64,000 nt of DNA from contig NZ_JADOER010000008.1 in NCBI RefSeq assembly GCF_018739865.1, positions 107,128 to 171,127 of the forward strand. Reading direction: 5' to 3'. The DNA comes from Leptothoe kymatousa TAU-MAC 1615. GTDB lineage: Bacteria; Cyanobacteriota; Cyanobacteriia; Phormidesmidales; Phormidesmidaceae. The notes beneath the pieces are model-generated. The model was given only the letters and a program-made list of their open reading frames with translations, searched no databases and was not told where the DNA came from. Below, in pieces: positions 46,866 to 56,120 of the stretch (positions are counted from its first letter, which is position 1; every line of letters begins with the position of its first letter). The position numbers and the translations under genes were made by a program.

Positions 46866-47855
46866 ATGGTCATAGCGGCTGAGCGTCCAATTTTTATTGT
46901 CGGCATGCCCCGTTCTGGCACTACGCTTTTAACCAGTCTTCTCTCCGCCCATCCTCGCATTGCTATTTCGCCTGAAAGCCATTTCCTAACCTATTGGCTA
47001 CCCACCTATGGGCATTTAATCGAACAGCCAGACAAGTTTCAACAGTTCTGGCAGATGCTCAGCCACAGTAAACGATTTTCATACTTTGATATTGACCCAG
47101 AGACAACCCTGGCTAATATTCTTGCCAAGGGCCCACCGACGGCGGTCAATATCTTTGCCGGTTGGTTAGAAACCTATGGAAACCGCCGTGGCAAGCCGCG
47201 GTGGGGAGAGAAAACGCCCCTCCACTATCAACATTTAGAGCAACTTTTGGCCTGGTTTCCCCATGCTCAGGTGCTCTGGCTTTTGAGAGATCCTAGGGCT
47301 GTGAGTGCCTCTCTTTTGAGGATGAACTGGGCCAGTAACTATGTGCATATTCATGCCGAACAATGGTGCCAAAGTACCCAGCTTTATGAACAGCGATGGC
47401 AAACCGATGGGCGAGTCAAGCTAGTGCAGTATGAAGCGCTGGTGCAACAGCCCCAAGCTGTGTTAGACAGTATTTTTGAATTTCTTCAGGAAGATCTGCC
47501 TGAAGACTTAGTCAACCAACGCTCTACTGCTGATATGCCGTTGGTGAATCGTCAAGGCTGGGCCCTGGATCATTTAAACCAGTCGCTACAGCCGATGGAT
47601 GCGATCGCTGTGGATCGATGGAAACAGCAGTTGTCTCCCAGTTATGTTGCCATTGTCAATAGTTTGACCCATGGAGTACAACAACGATACGGCTATGCCC
47701 AAGGGGATTGTTCCCCATTGTCACTGGTCTCGAAGCTGCTGTTGCAGTCGGAAAAACTACGGTGGAAGGTGGATCGTAAACTATTGGTGTGGCGTACCCG
47801 TTGGTTTGGGGTCTCACCGCGACGAGGTCGTGAAATTGGGGCAGAAGTAGTGTGA
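46866..47855 (+). CDS. Sulfotransferase family protein
   Basis: Transfers sulfate from PAPS to a hydroxyl or amine, probably on a glycan. The 5'-phosphosulfate loop PIFIVGMPRSGTTLLTSLL (residues 8-26) and the 3'-phosphate motif VLWLLRDPRAVSASLL (about residue 137-152) are intact. The catalytic-type start HPRIAISPESHFL follows. 329 residues. It shares a TGATG junction with the next gene, so the two sulfotransferases are translationally coupled. Substrate unknown. Confidence 0.88.
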   Translation: MVIAAERPIFIVGMPRSGTTLLTSLLSAHPRIAISPESHFLTYWLPTYGHLIEQPDKFQQFWQMLSHSKRFSYFDIDPETTLANILAKGPPTAVNIFAGWLETYGNRRGKPRWGEKTPLHYQHLEQLLAWFPHAQVLWLLRDPRAVSASLLRMNWASNYVHIHAEQWCQSTQLYEQRWQTDGRVKLVQYEALVQQPQAVLDSIFEFLQEDLPEDLVNQRSTADMPLVNRQGWALDHLNQSLQPMDAIAVDRWKQQLSPSYVAIVNSLTHGVQQRYGYAQGDCSPLSLVSKLLLQSEKLRWKVDRKLLVWRTRWFGVSPRRGREIGAEVV

Positions 47856-48640
47856 TGGATACGTTTTCTTTGAAACCGCTGGATTTACCCGTACAAAAAC
47901 TGCATTTACGGCTCAAGCCAACCCTAAACTACCTGTACCGCCGTCCCCCCTTAACACCGGTGCGGTTTATTCTGTTTGGGCGAGGACGCTCTGGCACAAC
48001 GGCCCTGGTGAGTTTATTAGATGCCGTGGCGGGTATCCAATGCGATGGGGAGATTCTACGCCGTCCGGTTTTGCTCCCCCAAGCCTATTTGCACAGTTGC
48101 TGTGCCAAGTCTAGTGCCTACGCCTATGGCTGTAAAATTTTGAGCTATCACATTCGCGATGTGCAACCCTTGCTGCGGCGACAACGATTTTTATCCCAAT
48201 TAGATCGAGCCGGATTCAAAATAATTTATTTGCAACGTCGCAATTTATTGCACCATGCCATCTCAAACTTAACGGCGCGAGTCTCTGGGTTCTATCAAAA
48301 AAAGACGGATGGGGTAAACAAACATCGGAAAATTGTGGTGGACCCTGAAGCGGTGTTGGATTGGATCCGCCGGAGTGAGCGGCTAGCAGCCTATGAGCAA
48401 ACCCTACTCAAGGGGCTCACCGTATTACCCTTGACCTACGAAGATAATATTCGCCACAGCCACCAGCATCAAGCCACAGTGGATGCCATTTGTGAGTTTC
48501 TCGCGGTGCCGTCGTCACCGGTAACGAGCGCCTATCGTAAACAAACGTCGGGCCGTTGGCAAGATGGGATTCTCAACCATCAAGAACTGGCCCAGGTGAT
48601 TGCTAACACCCCCTATGCCCAGTACCTTCAGGAAGACTGA
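47855..48640 (+). CDS. Sulfotransferase-like protein (Stf0-type)
   Basis: Second, different sulfotransferase-type protein of 261 residues. The loop RFILFGRGRSGTTALVSLL replaces Pro-Arg-Ser with Gly-Arg-Ser, as in Stf0-like families. The 3'-phosphate region reads KIIYLQRRNLLHHAISNLTA. A conserved LTYEDNI follows near residue 195. ATG 47855 overlaps the previous stop as TGATG; a GTG at 47852 is the alternative. Likely sulfates the same surface polymer as its neighbour, or a lipid-linked sugar; inference. Confidence 0.8.
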   Translation: MDTFSLKPLDLPVQKLHLRLKPTLNYLYRRPPLTPVRFILFGRGRSGTTALVSLLDAVAGIQCDGEILRRPVLLPQAYLHSCCAKSSAYAYGCKILSYHIRDVQPLLRRQRFLSQLDRAGFKIIYLQRRNLLHHAISNLTARVSGFYQKKTDGVNKHRKIVVDPEAVLDWIRRSERLAAYEQTLLKGLTVLPLTYEDNIRHSHQHQATVDAICEFLAVPSSPVTSAYRKQTSGRWQDGILNHQELAQVIANTPYAQYLQED

Positions 48641-48756
48641 TCCGGCGCTGGTTTAGAGGCCGAATCCAGCCATGCGGTCCCCAAAACAGCGGAGTTTGGC
48701 CCCAACAATCTTTCTCAACATTAGCACCGCCCAGCCTCCATTATCCCTGGTTTGTT

Positions 48757-49962
48757 ATGAGTTCCTGCCGTAGTCTTGTGATTGTTCAGGTGCCCCCCTA
48801 TCCCCCCACGGGGGGGGTCGCTTTGCGAAATTGGCAAACGCTCAATTTGCTTAAACGCAGGGGAGACGTGGCCGTTTTCTCGATCTATAAAGGCGCGGAT
48901 CATGCTTCGCAACAGCTGCAACAACGGGGGTTTACCCCCGGTTATCACTACAACATTGCCAGTCCCAACCGTTCCTGGTTGGAAAAGGTGAAAAACCGTT
49001 TCGGGTATCTTCGTCCCGATGGCTATCGCTATTCTGATTGGCTGTACACAGTAGACGCCGCCAAGGCACTAGGCCAACTGGTGAAAACATTTCGGCCTAA
49101 TTTAGTCGTGTTTGAAGAACTTTGGTTATATCCCTACCTCAAAACGGTGCAGCGTGCCATGGGGGCCCATAGCTGCTCCGTAATTTTGGATAACCACAAT
49201 GTAGAAGGGGACAAGGAAGACTATCGCTTGCATCCTCGGACGCTAGCGCAAATTCGCTACATTGAAGCACAGTTTGTTCGTCGGACCGATCAAACCTGGG
49301 TTTGTAGCGGTCTAGATCGTCAAATATTACAGCGGTTGTACGGTTGTGAGGGCAACAATATCCAGGTGCTGCCGAATGGTGTGGAGGCTGCTTTTTATCA
49401 GCAATCTGTTTTGGAAACACGACAGCCACACCAGCTACTATTTTTGGGAAAATTTTCTTATCAACCCAATGCTGATGCGGCTCAAATTTTGATTCAAGAG
49501 ATTTACCCCCAGCTAAAACAGCAATTTTCGGACACCCATTTATGGTTGGTGGGGCGTGATCCTACCGCTGCTATGACAAGGGCTGCGGCTGCCGATAGCC
49601 ATATTCATGTGACGGGCATGGTGCCCGATGTGCGGCCCTATCTAAATAGGGCGAGTGCCATGGTGGTGCCGTTATATGAAGGGGGGGGCACTCGCTTGAA
49701 AATATTGGAAGCCTTTGCCAGTCATTGCCCGGTGGTGAGTACGGCCAAGGGTGCGGAGGGATTAGCGGTTGAAGATAATCACCATCTATTGATGGGTAAT
49801 ACTTCTAAAGAAATAGTGGAAAAAACCGTCTATCTTTGGCAAAACGAATCGATAATACGGCAGGTAGTGAAAAATGCCCATGGTTTGTTTTTGCAAACCT
49901 ACTCCTGGGACGCCGTGGCCTCTTCTTTATCAGCGGCCATAGATTCTCTTGGGGATACTTAG
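48757..49962 (+). CDS. Glycosyltransferase, GT4/GT-B family
   Basis: Retaining glycosyltransferase with two Rossmann-like domains. The N-terminus has VQVPPYPPTGGVALRNWQTL. The C-terminal nucleotide-sugar site includes VLPNGVEAAFY, LLFLGKFSYQPNADAAQ and the E-x7-E motif EGGGTRLKILEAF (about 309-321). 401 residues. Part of the glycan cluster, same strand as the sulfotransferases. Donor and acceptor unknown. Confidence 0.88.
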   Translation: MSSCRSLVIVQVPPYPPTGGVALRNWQTLNLLKRRGDVAVFSIYKGADHASQQLQQRGFTPGYHYNIASPNRSWLEKVKNRFGYLRPDGYRYSDWLYTVDAAKALGQLVKTFRPNLVVFEELWLYPYLKTVQRAMGAHSCSVILDNHNVEGDKEDYRLHPRTLAQIRYIEAQFVRRTDQTWVCSGLDRQILQRLYGCEGNNIQVLPNGVEAAFYQQSVLETRQPHQLLFLGKFSYQPNADAAQILIQEIYPQLKQQFSDTHLWLVGRDPTAAMTRAAAADSHIHVTGMVPDVRPYLNRASAMVVPLYEGGGTRLKILEAFASHCPVVSTAKGAEGLAVEDNHHLLMGNTSKEIVEKTVYLWQNESIIRQVVKNAHGLFLQTYSWDAVASSLSAAIDSLGDT

Positions 49963-50203
49963 GAAAACGCAATCAATTAAATCCATACTTGTCACCCCTA
50001 GCCACAGAGGACTGAGCGGAGTCGTATCGCCCTATGGGCATCGGTAAACCCAACGTGCAGCGTCTCCCTCGGAGTTAGTCCGGCAAAATTGGACGTTATT
50101 TAATCGCCATTACTTAGTCACGAAACGTTAATGCTCTAAGTGTTTATCCGGAAATGTTGCTACATCGGTGATTACTACAGTAGGGCATAAACCAAAGGAC
50201 TCT

Positions 50204-50989
50204 ATGAAACCCTTACTCAAAACAATTCGACCTTCCCACGCCTTAGAAACTATGTTTCAGTCGGTTAGGGAATTTTTACCTGAACAGGACGCGCTTTATG
50301 CCGATCCTTTTTGTGGTATTGCTGAGGTTCCGTTTGAGTTGGAACTTAAGAATTGCATTCTTAGTGATAATAACCCTCACTACATTAACCTTTATAGACA
50401 TGTTCAAAATGGAACATTCTTAAAGGGGAGAGATCGGCTCTCGATTGAGACGGGGACAAAGCGTTCCAAGTGGGCGGACAATCGTGTCAGGTTTAATAAG
50501 TTGCTGGCCAAAGGTGAGATAGATACGGCGGAGGCTGCCCAGCTAACCTTTTATCTCAGTCACATTTCCACCTCATTTCGATTTGGTGATGTGGATAATC
50601 GCAATCCGCGCAGTAAGATTGTCTTTACTGGCGAACACGACCCTGTGGCTGAATTGCCAAAAGTTGACTGGCAAGCGGCCCAAGCGTTAATGGCAGATTG
50701 GAAGCTGCTCAATCTTGCGGATTATACCCACTTTTTCCAGCAGGGCGATATTAAGGAGACCACGCCGCTGGTGGTGAGTGCTCCCATATTTCGGAGACTG
50801 CAGTGGGACGGTACGGAGTGGACCGATACGGAGCATAGAGCTTTGTTTGAGCGATTAAACCGTCACTCCGGCGATGTTCTGGTGTTTCATCCTAAGCGCA
50901 GTACTATTCAGAGAATTTATTCTCCTTGGTTCAATGGTAATCCGGTGCTGCCGACCCAGCAGCGGGTATTTAAGGTGCTGCCACGGTAG
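50204..50989 (+). CDS. Degenerate D12-class (Dam-like) DNA methyltransferase homologue
   Basis: Clear fold similarity to D12 N6-adenine methyltransferases: opening MKPLLKTIRPSHALETM, YADPFCGIAEVPFELE (motif I equivalent), LSDNNPHYINLYRHVQNG (cf. LNDINP.LINLY), and TFYLSHISTSFRFGDVDNRN (cf. the YLNRTCFNGLYR block). Two essential motifs are altered: the N-terminal GGK is replaced by RPS, and the catalytic DPPY by SAPI in LVVSAPIFRR. It should therefore be inactive as an adenine methylase, or do something else. ATG 50204 follows AAAGGACTCT and gives the usual MKP start; a GTG at 50168 is less likely. 261 residues. No restriction gene nearby. Confidence 0.75.
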   Translation: MKPLLKTIRPSHALETMFQSVREFLPEQDALYADPFCGIAEVPFELELKNCILSDNNPHYINLYRHVQNGTFLKGRDRLSIETGTKRSKWADNRVRFNKLLAKGEIDTAEAAQLTFYLSHISTSFRFGDVDNRNPRSKIVFTGEHDPVAELPKVDWQAAQALMADWKLLNLADYTHFFQQGDIKETTPLVVSAPIFRRLQWDGTEWTDTEHRALFERLNRHSGDVLVFHPKRSTIQRIYSPWFNGNPVLPTQQRVFKVLPR

Positions 50990-51068
50990 GGTAAGCCGTT
51001 GCTGATCTTGGGGCGGCGTGTGTGTCTTGAAGGTCGGCAACGGTGCAATAAGCTTTTAGCGATCGCAC

Positions 51069-51968
51069 TTAAATGCCCAGTAGGGTCTGACAAACGGGCA
51101 GTAGCTGTTGGTAAACGCCCTGGTGCATTTCAGGGGAGGGGTAGTAACTGTTGGGGGGCAGAGATTTGCCATCCACCGTGGTGAGGGGCTGGGGTAGGCC
51201 GGGTCTGCCCACATATTCCACGTAGCGATCGCACTGGCTTTTTAGCTGGTCCACCATGGCCTGATTCACCAGGTGGGGAAAGTCTCCCAAAAAATTATCC
51301 ACCCGAGTTTCATGGCGGCGACGCCACAGTCCAACTTTGCCATTGGATATTTTCTCAAGCCAGCGGTTGAGTTTTCGGGGCAAAACGGCGGGGTATACCT
51401 CTTGATAGTCAGGAGAACGGACGGAAAACCACAGTAGTATGGTGGGGACTTGAATTTTGTTTAGCAGCTCTATCATTGCCTGGACATAGTTGGCGCGAGT
51501 TTCCGCGATCAGCGTTTTTAGAAATGCTGGATCTAGGCCTCGCGGGTCCTGGCCGCTAATCAGTTCGTAAAAAATGATATTCGCCGTTGTTTTTTTCCCA
51601 TTGCTAAGGCGAATGCCGGAACGGCCCCCGAGGCTGGACTGAAATACAGAATTACTAATACTACGTCCGGACATCACCTGGACCACAGCGAACTTAGCGT
51701 TGTTAATTAGGTCCAAGGTTTGAGGATTTTGCAAATAGTATTGGGGCCCCTTGCCACCGGACCCTAAATTTAAGGTGTCTAGCTTGAGCCGCTGCCCCAA
51801 TAGGGTGGGAAAAGGATGGTGACAATAGCGGCCAAAGGTTTGGGCCGCACCCAAATAGGCAACATAGTCAGGCTGGGTTACCTGGGGGCCGCGCAGGTCT
51901 ACCCCGGCCAGGCGATACATGTTGTAGTCAATAATCTCTTGGTCCCAGTCCTGATAAAACTTGCCCAT
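51069..51968 (-). CDS. DUF6473 family protein
   Basis: 299 residues. The stretch YVAYLGAAQTFGRYCHHPFP followed by LNLGSGGKGPQYYL and FAVVQVMSGRS matches what I know of DUF6473, a family often found beside sulfotransferases and glycosyltransferases. Ser/Gly-rich loops (GSGGKG) and the late ..PPNSYYPSPEMH with His suggest an SGNH-like hydrolase fold, which is inference. Opposite strand to its neighbours. Confidence 0.7.
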   Translation of the reverse strand: MGKFYQDWDQEIIDYNMYRLAGVDLRGPQVTQPDYVAYLGAAQTFGRYCHHPFPTLLGQRLKLDTLNLGSGGKGPQYYLQNPQTLDLINNAKFAVVQVMSGRSISNSVFQSSLGGRSGIRLSNGKKTTANIIFYELISGQDPRGLDPAFLKTLIAETRANYVQAMIELLNKIQVPTILLWFSVRSPDYQEVYPAVLPRKLNRWLEKISNGKVGLWRRRHETRVDNFLGDFPHLVNQAMVDQLKSQCDRYVEYVGRPGLPQPLTTVDGKSLPPNSYYPSPEMHQGVYQQLLPVCQTLLGI

Positions 51969-52170
51969 TGAGCTACCTGAGGTTGGCCGTAGTTGGTCCC
52001 AACTGGGAACATCTTGCTTTACTGAAGGTGTCCAGTTGTATAAGGATAATCTGTTAGGGATATAGACTACCCAAGGGGGCCTAAGTTCTTAGCTGTTGCA
52101 TTAACAATGGCAAACTTTGAACGTCCTCAACGGGCTTGCCCCAGTCCTGAAAATTAGCACCTTAGTGTCC

Positions 52171-53133
52171 ATGACCTGTGTCAGCGTCATTGTTCCCCTC
52201 TATAACAAGGCGGCGTTTATCCGCCGTACCCTCGACTCTATTTTGGCGCAGACGATGCCCGATTTGGAGGTGGTGGTGGTGGACGATGGGTCCACCGATG
52301 GGGGGGCCGCCATTGTGGATGGTGTAGACGATGGTCGTATTCGTTTAGTGCATCAAAAAAATCAAGGGCCGGGGGCGGCGCGCAATCGGGGGCTGGAGAT
52401 GGCCCATGGCGACTATGTTGCGTTTTTAGATGCGGATGATGAGTGGCTGCCTGATTTTTTGGCGGTTACCCTGCAACACCTAAAGCAACGGCCAGACTGT
52501 GCCCTGTGTTTGACGGGGCAGTACCGGGGAGAAAATCGCTCGGACTGGGGTAAAACGCTGATGGCCCTGGGCCTAACCTCTGGCCAGTGGCGATTGCCCA
52601 CCGAGCTATCGCGCGATCAACACAAGCCGAATTTGGATGTGCTCCATTCTGGGGCAATTGTTTGCGATCGCAATGTGATCCATCGCTTTGGTGGCTTTTA
52701 CGATAAAGACCGCTGCACCTACGGCGAAGACATTTACCTGTGGCTGCAGGTTGTGCTCAACTATCCCATTTATCGCGATCTGCGCCCGCTAATGTGGTAT
52801 CACACCGAAGCGTCCGATTTGGCGGTGTGGAATCAGGTGCGGCCCCCCTGGCCCATGTTGTTAGAACCTGAGCCCATTCGCCGCCGCTGCCCCCAACCCT
52901 ACCGGCCAATTTTAGAAAATATTCTGAATACCTATGCGGCCATTGCCGCGTATCGAGCGACAACGGTAGAAGATTTGGCCACCGCCAATCGACTGTTTGA
53001 AGCATTTCCCGATGCCCGGCAAGAAATGTTTCAAGACTGGCGTAAACGGGTGGACTACTTGATTGCCAATGTGCCAAATCTCAGACGGACCCTAAAAGGA
53101 TTTAAGGGCGATCGCTCCCAGCGTCAAAGCTAA
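52171..53133 (+). CDS. Family 2 glycosyltransferase (GT-A)
   Basis: Inverting GT2: SVIVPLYNKAAFIRRTLDSI, VVVVDDGSTDGG and the metal/nucleotide-binding DxD in YVAFLDADDEWLPDF. A GEDIYLWLQ motif (cf. ED.E.W) is the likely catalytic base region. ATG 52171 is the family-typical start; an upstream ATG at 52117 would add 18 unrelated residues. 320 residues. Acceptor unknown. Confidence 0.9.
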   Translation: MTCVSVIVPLYNKAAFIRRTLDSILAQTMPDLEVVVVDDGSTDGGAAIVDGVDDGRIRLVHQKNQGPGAARNRGLEMAHGDYVAFLDADDEWLPDFLAVTLQHLKQRPDCALCLTGQYRGENRSDWGKTLMALGLTSGQWRLPTELSRDQHKPNLDVLHSGAIVCDRNVIHRFGGFYDKDRCTYGEDIYLWLQVVLNYPIYRDLRPLMWYHTEASDLAVWNQVRPPWPMLLEPEPIRRRCPQPYRPILENILNTYAAIAAYRATTVEDLATANRLFEAFPDARQEMFQDWRKRVDYLIANVPNLRRTLKGFKGDRSQRQS

Positions 53134-53171
53134 AACAAGACTATTAAAAGGCCTTAGGCCCCGCTAGACAG

Positions 53172-54332
53172 CTATTGCCCCGAGGCCTGTGCGGCATGCT
53201 GACTCAGTACCTGGTCATAAACTGTTTCCAACTGGCGAGTATTTCTATGGAGGTCAAAGTTTTTCGCCACATGGGCCTGGCCCGCGCGGGCAAACTTATC
53301 TCGCAGGGCCCCATCCTCCAACAACCGACGTATATTTTTCGCCAGCTGTGCCGTATCTTTCTCAGGCCCTAGCAGGCCGGTTTCACCCTGGATAACGGCT
53401 TCAGGAATCCCCCCCGTGGCAAAACTCACGACCGGTAGCCCCATGGCTTGGGCCTCCGCAAAGACCATGCCAAATCCTTCCGTATCCCCTGATTTAGCAA
53501 CAATGCTGGGGCCGCAAAATATCTGGGCTCGATTCATCCAGTGGTGCACCTGTTCCGGGGGCTGTTGGCCCAAAAACTGTACCTGCACAGCCAGCTTGTT
53601 GGCTAGGTTTTGCAGTCTCGGTTGCATTCCCCCCTTGCCAATAATCACCAGTTCAACCCCTGGGTGCTGTCGCTGCACCTGGGCCATCGCCTGAATTAAA
53701 TATTGCACCCCCTTTTTTTCCACCAGCCGACCGACAAACAGGACGATGGGACGCCGCTGCATCGGGGTGGGAGAAAACCGTTGGCGATCGATGCCAATGT
53801 AGTGCACCAAAACTTTTTCCGCCGCGGCCCCTCGCTGTAGCAGTTGGTGACGAATAAACTCAGATACTGCAACAATTCGATGGGCCTGGTTTAGGGCCTG
53901 GTCTCGCTTGTGTAATATCAAGGTTCGAAAAAAGTCACCCTGATTGCGAACGCTGGTCCACTGAGGCGTTTTACACGTGGCGTCGTAGCCATGGAAGGTC
54001 ACTACCAGGGGAATGTTCAAGCGCTTACAGATGGGGGCAACCAAACCACCATCACTGCCAAAGTGGGCATGTACCAAAGCCGGATTATAGTCCCTGAGTG
54101 CCGTTAACCACCTGGGAGAAACAATGCCGCCCACCTTATATAGGCCTTTCCACAGTCGACTAAATTGAGACAGTTCATCAAAGACGACGGTTTCTTGCTG
54201 ATTTAGGATGGAATTGAGCCGGCGACTGCCACCATAAAAAGCCTCGTAGTGGCATAGACTCTCGACCTGGGCTGGAATAAATGTTTCCGAATAGGGGAGC
54301 AGTTGGTCTCTATAAATTAGAATCCTAGGCAT
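53172..54332 (-). CDS. Glycosyltransferase, GT4 family
   Basis: 386 residues. RDQLLPYSETFIPAQVE at the start and LVHAHFGSDGGLVAP are typical of polysaccharide GT4 enzymes. The C-terminal half has IVLFVGRLVEKKGVQYLIQA and the E-x7-E site EGFGMVFAEAQAMGLPVVS. The donor pocket is complete, so it should be active. Convergent with the GT2 gene. Downstream end carries the 103-bp repeat between it and the next glycosyltransferase. Confidence 0.9.
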   Translation of the reverse strand: MPRILIYRDQLLPYSETFIPAQVESLCHYEAFYGGSRRLNSILNQQETVVFDELSQFSRLWKGLYKVGGIVSPRWLTALRDYNPALVHAHFGSDGGLVAPICKRLNIPLVVTFHGYDATCKTPQWTSVRNQGDFFRTLILHKRDQALNQAHRIVAVSEFIRHQLLQRGAAAEKVLVHYIGIDRQRFSPTPMQRRPIVLFVGRLVEKKGVQYLIQAMAQVQRQHPGVELVIIGKGGMQPRLQNLANKLAVQVQFLGQQPPEQVHHWMNRAQIFCGPSIVAKSGDTEGFGMVFAEAQAMGLPVVSFATGGIPEAVIQGETGLLGPEKDTAQLAKNIRRLLEDGALRDKFARAGQAHVAKNFDLHRNTRQLETVYDQVLSQHAAQASGQ

Positions 54333-54341
54333 TGGGAGTGG

Positions 54342-54444
54342 TTAGGCGCTGTTAAGAAACTACTTCACGGTTTAAGTCTGAAAGGCTTGTTACGCCACGA
54401 TTTTCATCAACAAGGCTATGATTTTGAGTTTTAGCAAACCCTTA
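54342..54444 (-). repeat. 103-bp dispersed repeat, copy B
   Basis: Opposite orientation to copy A at 8948-9050, about 45 kb away; 86 of 103 bases identical, no gaps. It sits 10 bp upstream of the start of the GT4 gene (54332) and 17 bp after the stop of the GT2 gene (54461). Its 33-bp conserved end (54342-54374) faces the GT4 gene. Confidence 0.85.
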
Positions 54445-54460
54445 CGTCCGTAGAATTCAA

Positions 54461-55498
54461 TCAATTTGAAAGAGTTTGAGGTTTCTTCGATGGTTTGTCC
54501 TGGCTTTCCAAGGCTAGGGGGTGGCCATGGACTATCGTTTCCGTTGCTGTCAACATTCGCTTCAGACCATACAACGGACTGAACAAGCTACTGACAATTA
54601 GCTGTAACTCAGCGGCTGAAACCACATCTTGTTTTAGGTGGCGGTGATGTTTAATCAAATGCAGTAAAAGCTTGCGACTATCATTCCCCATAAATAACAG
54701 CGTGATTAAAGGCCTTTTCCATAACGGAATACCCACCATGCGGGTGATATGTTTACTCAGGCCAATGCCATGGAAAAAGCGCAGTAAGTAGCTCCGTTCA
54801 AAGCGCCAGCTGGGAATTTGGTGTTCGATGTTCATTTGGGGGTTAAACCATATCTCCCAGCCTGCTTTTTTCAAATGCAGCAGGGCTTCCACATCTTCTC
54901 CCTTCCCGGTTAAAGAGGTGCCAACCGGGCCTTGGAGCTGTAACGGGTAGGGAACATGGTCGAGCCAAGCCTGACGTAAAATCACCAACCCTGCCCCCGG
55001 AGGCACTAAATTGCTGTTGGCACGCCAGCCAGTGGTAAAACAGACGACTTCATCCCGTTCTACAACCGGGATAAAAGGGGCAATGCGTTCAAAATTGTTA
55101 GGGGGAGGGGTTTCATAGCAGGGATGTATTTGGCCACCAAATGCAGCGGCTTGGGGATGGGTCCGACCAAAGTTATAGGCGGCGTCTACCCAGTGGAGAC
55201 TGGGCACATTGTCATCATCCAAAAAGCCAATCCAGGTTCCTTGGGCTTCTAAAATTGCCCGCTTGCGAGCAAAGGATGCTCCCTGTTGGGGCTCTAAAAC
55301 ATATTTCAGTGGACAGCGAGTCCATGTCTGCTGATAGTGATAGACAATATCGGCTGTGCCATCGGCACTATTATTATCAACAACGATGATTTCCCATTCA
55401 AAATCGGTAGATAATACCTGCGCTTGAAGGGCCTCTAAAATTCTAGGTAGAATTGCAGCGCCATTATAAAGACGAATAGCAACCGAAAAATCAGTCAT
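54461..55498 (-). CDS. Family 2 glycosyltransferase, HpsE-like
   Basis: 345 residues. Resembles HpsE, a glycosyltransferase of the hormogonium polysaccharide locus: FSVAIRLYNGAAILPRILEA, EIIVVDNNSADGTADIV, GFLDDDNVPSLHWV, and GKGEDVEALLHLKKAGWE with the acidic ED. The C-terminal third has hydrophobic segments (LITLLFMGNDSRKLLLHLI) suggesting membrane association. Assignment to HpsE is from sequence resemblance only; other hps genes are not in the window, though the GT4 and GT2 neighbours fit a polysaccharide cluster. Confidence 0.8.
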   Translation of the reverse strand: MTDFSVAIRLYNGAAILPRILEALQAQVLSTDFEWEIIVVDNNSADGTADIVYHYQQTWTRCPLKYVLEPQQGASFARKRAILEAQGTWIGFLDDDNVPSLHWVDAAYNFGRTHPQAAAFGGQIHPCYETPPPNNFERIAPFIPVVERDEVVCFTTGWRANSNLVPPGAGLVILRQAWLDHVPYPLQLQGPVGTSLTGKGEDVEALLHLKKAGWEIWFNPQMNIEHQIPSWRFERSYLLRFFHGIGLSKHITRMVGIPLWKRPLITLLFMGNDSRKLLLHLIKHHRHLKQDVVSAAELQLIVSSLFSPLYGLKRMLTATETIVHGHPLALESQDKPSKKPQTLSN

Positions 55499-55767
55499 AG
55501 ATTAAGTGAAGGCTACAACCGCCTGACCCCCTGTAAATATGCTATCCCGTTGTCGTTTACGAAGATCGTTCCTACGCCATTGATGCCCCCAAAGTATTTA
55601 AACTATGACTTAAATAGCGGAGGGATGACAATAGTGCCGATAATATGGGCCGAACGGGTTAGAAAGTAGTAAGTACGAACCATCGTTATTTAGCCTGGGG
55701 CAGGTTAGAAGACTGGCAATGCCAATGATTCCATGGGCTTGATGCTGAAAAACATCTAGAAAACATA

Positions 55768-55830
55768 GTGTTATCGGTGCGTTGATAACGCGATATCGGT
55801 GCGTTATCAACGCGGTATCGATATTTAGAA
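55768..55830. repeat. Nested direct and inverted repeats around ATCGGTGCGTT
   Basis: GTTGATAACGC (55781-55791) is the perfect inverse complement of GCGTTATCAAC (55801-55811), 9-base spacer. TATCGGTGCGTT occurs twice (from 55772 and 55794). Compact structure, possibly a recombination or binding site, or a small palindromic repeat element. Confidence 0.7.
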
Positions 55831-56076
55831 CAGCTACTTTAAGGTGAATGTGTAATTGCTAAATGCAGCAAATATATAGTGACCTCCTTAACATTACTGA
55901 TAAAGGTACTCGTCCGATATCGGCTAAATTCTTGAAACTTTAAGCCATTGCTGATTTAAAGGATAAATCTAGCTTCAAAAAGAGGGGAATTTATCGAGGC
56001 TTTATAAATAACATGGCCTCGAGAGTCAGAATTTCAAATTACGTGATTGGCACGTAATTGCACCCATAATAAAAAG

Positions 56077-56120
56077 ACCCAAGATTAAGGAACATTGATA
56101 AGTGTTCCTTAATCTTGGGT
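56077..56120 (-). terminator. Intrinsic terminator of AT-hook gene
   Basis: 18-bp perfect stem (56077-56094 with 56103-56120), 8-base loop. The minus strand continues CTTTTTATT. It lies 46 bp after the stop at 56166. Confidence 0.92.

Noticed and set aside
50204..50989. Active Dam methylase / restriction-modification system
   Set aside because: No DPPY motif and no restriction endonuclease nearby.
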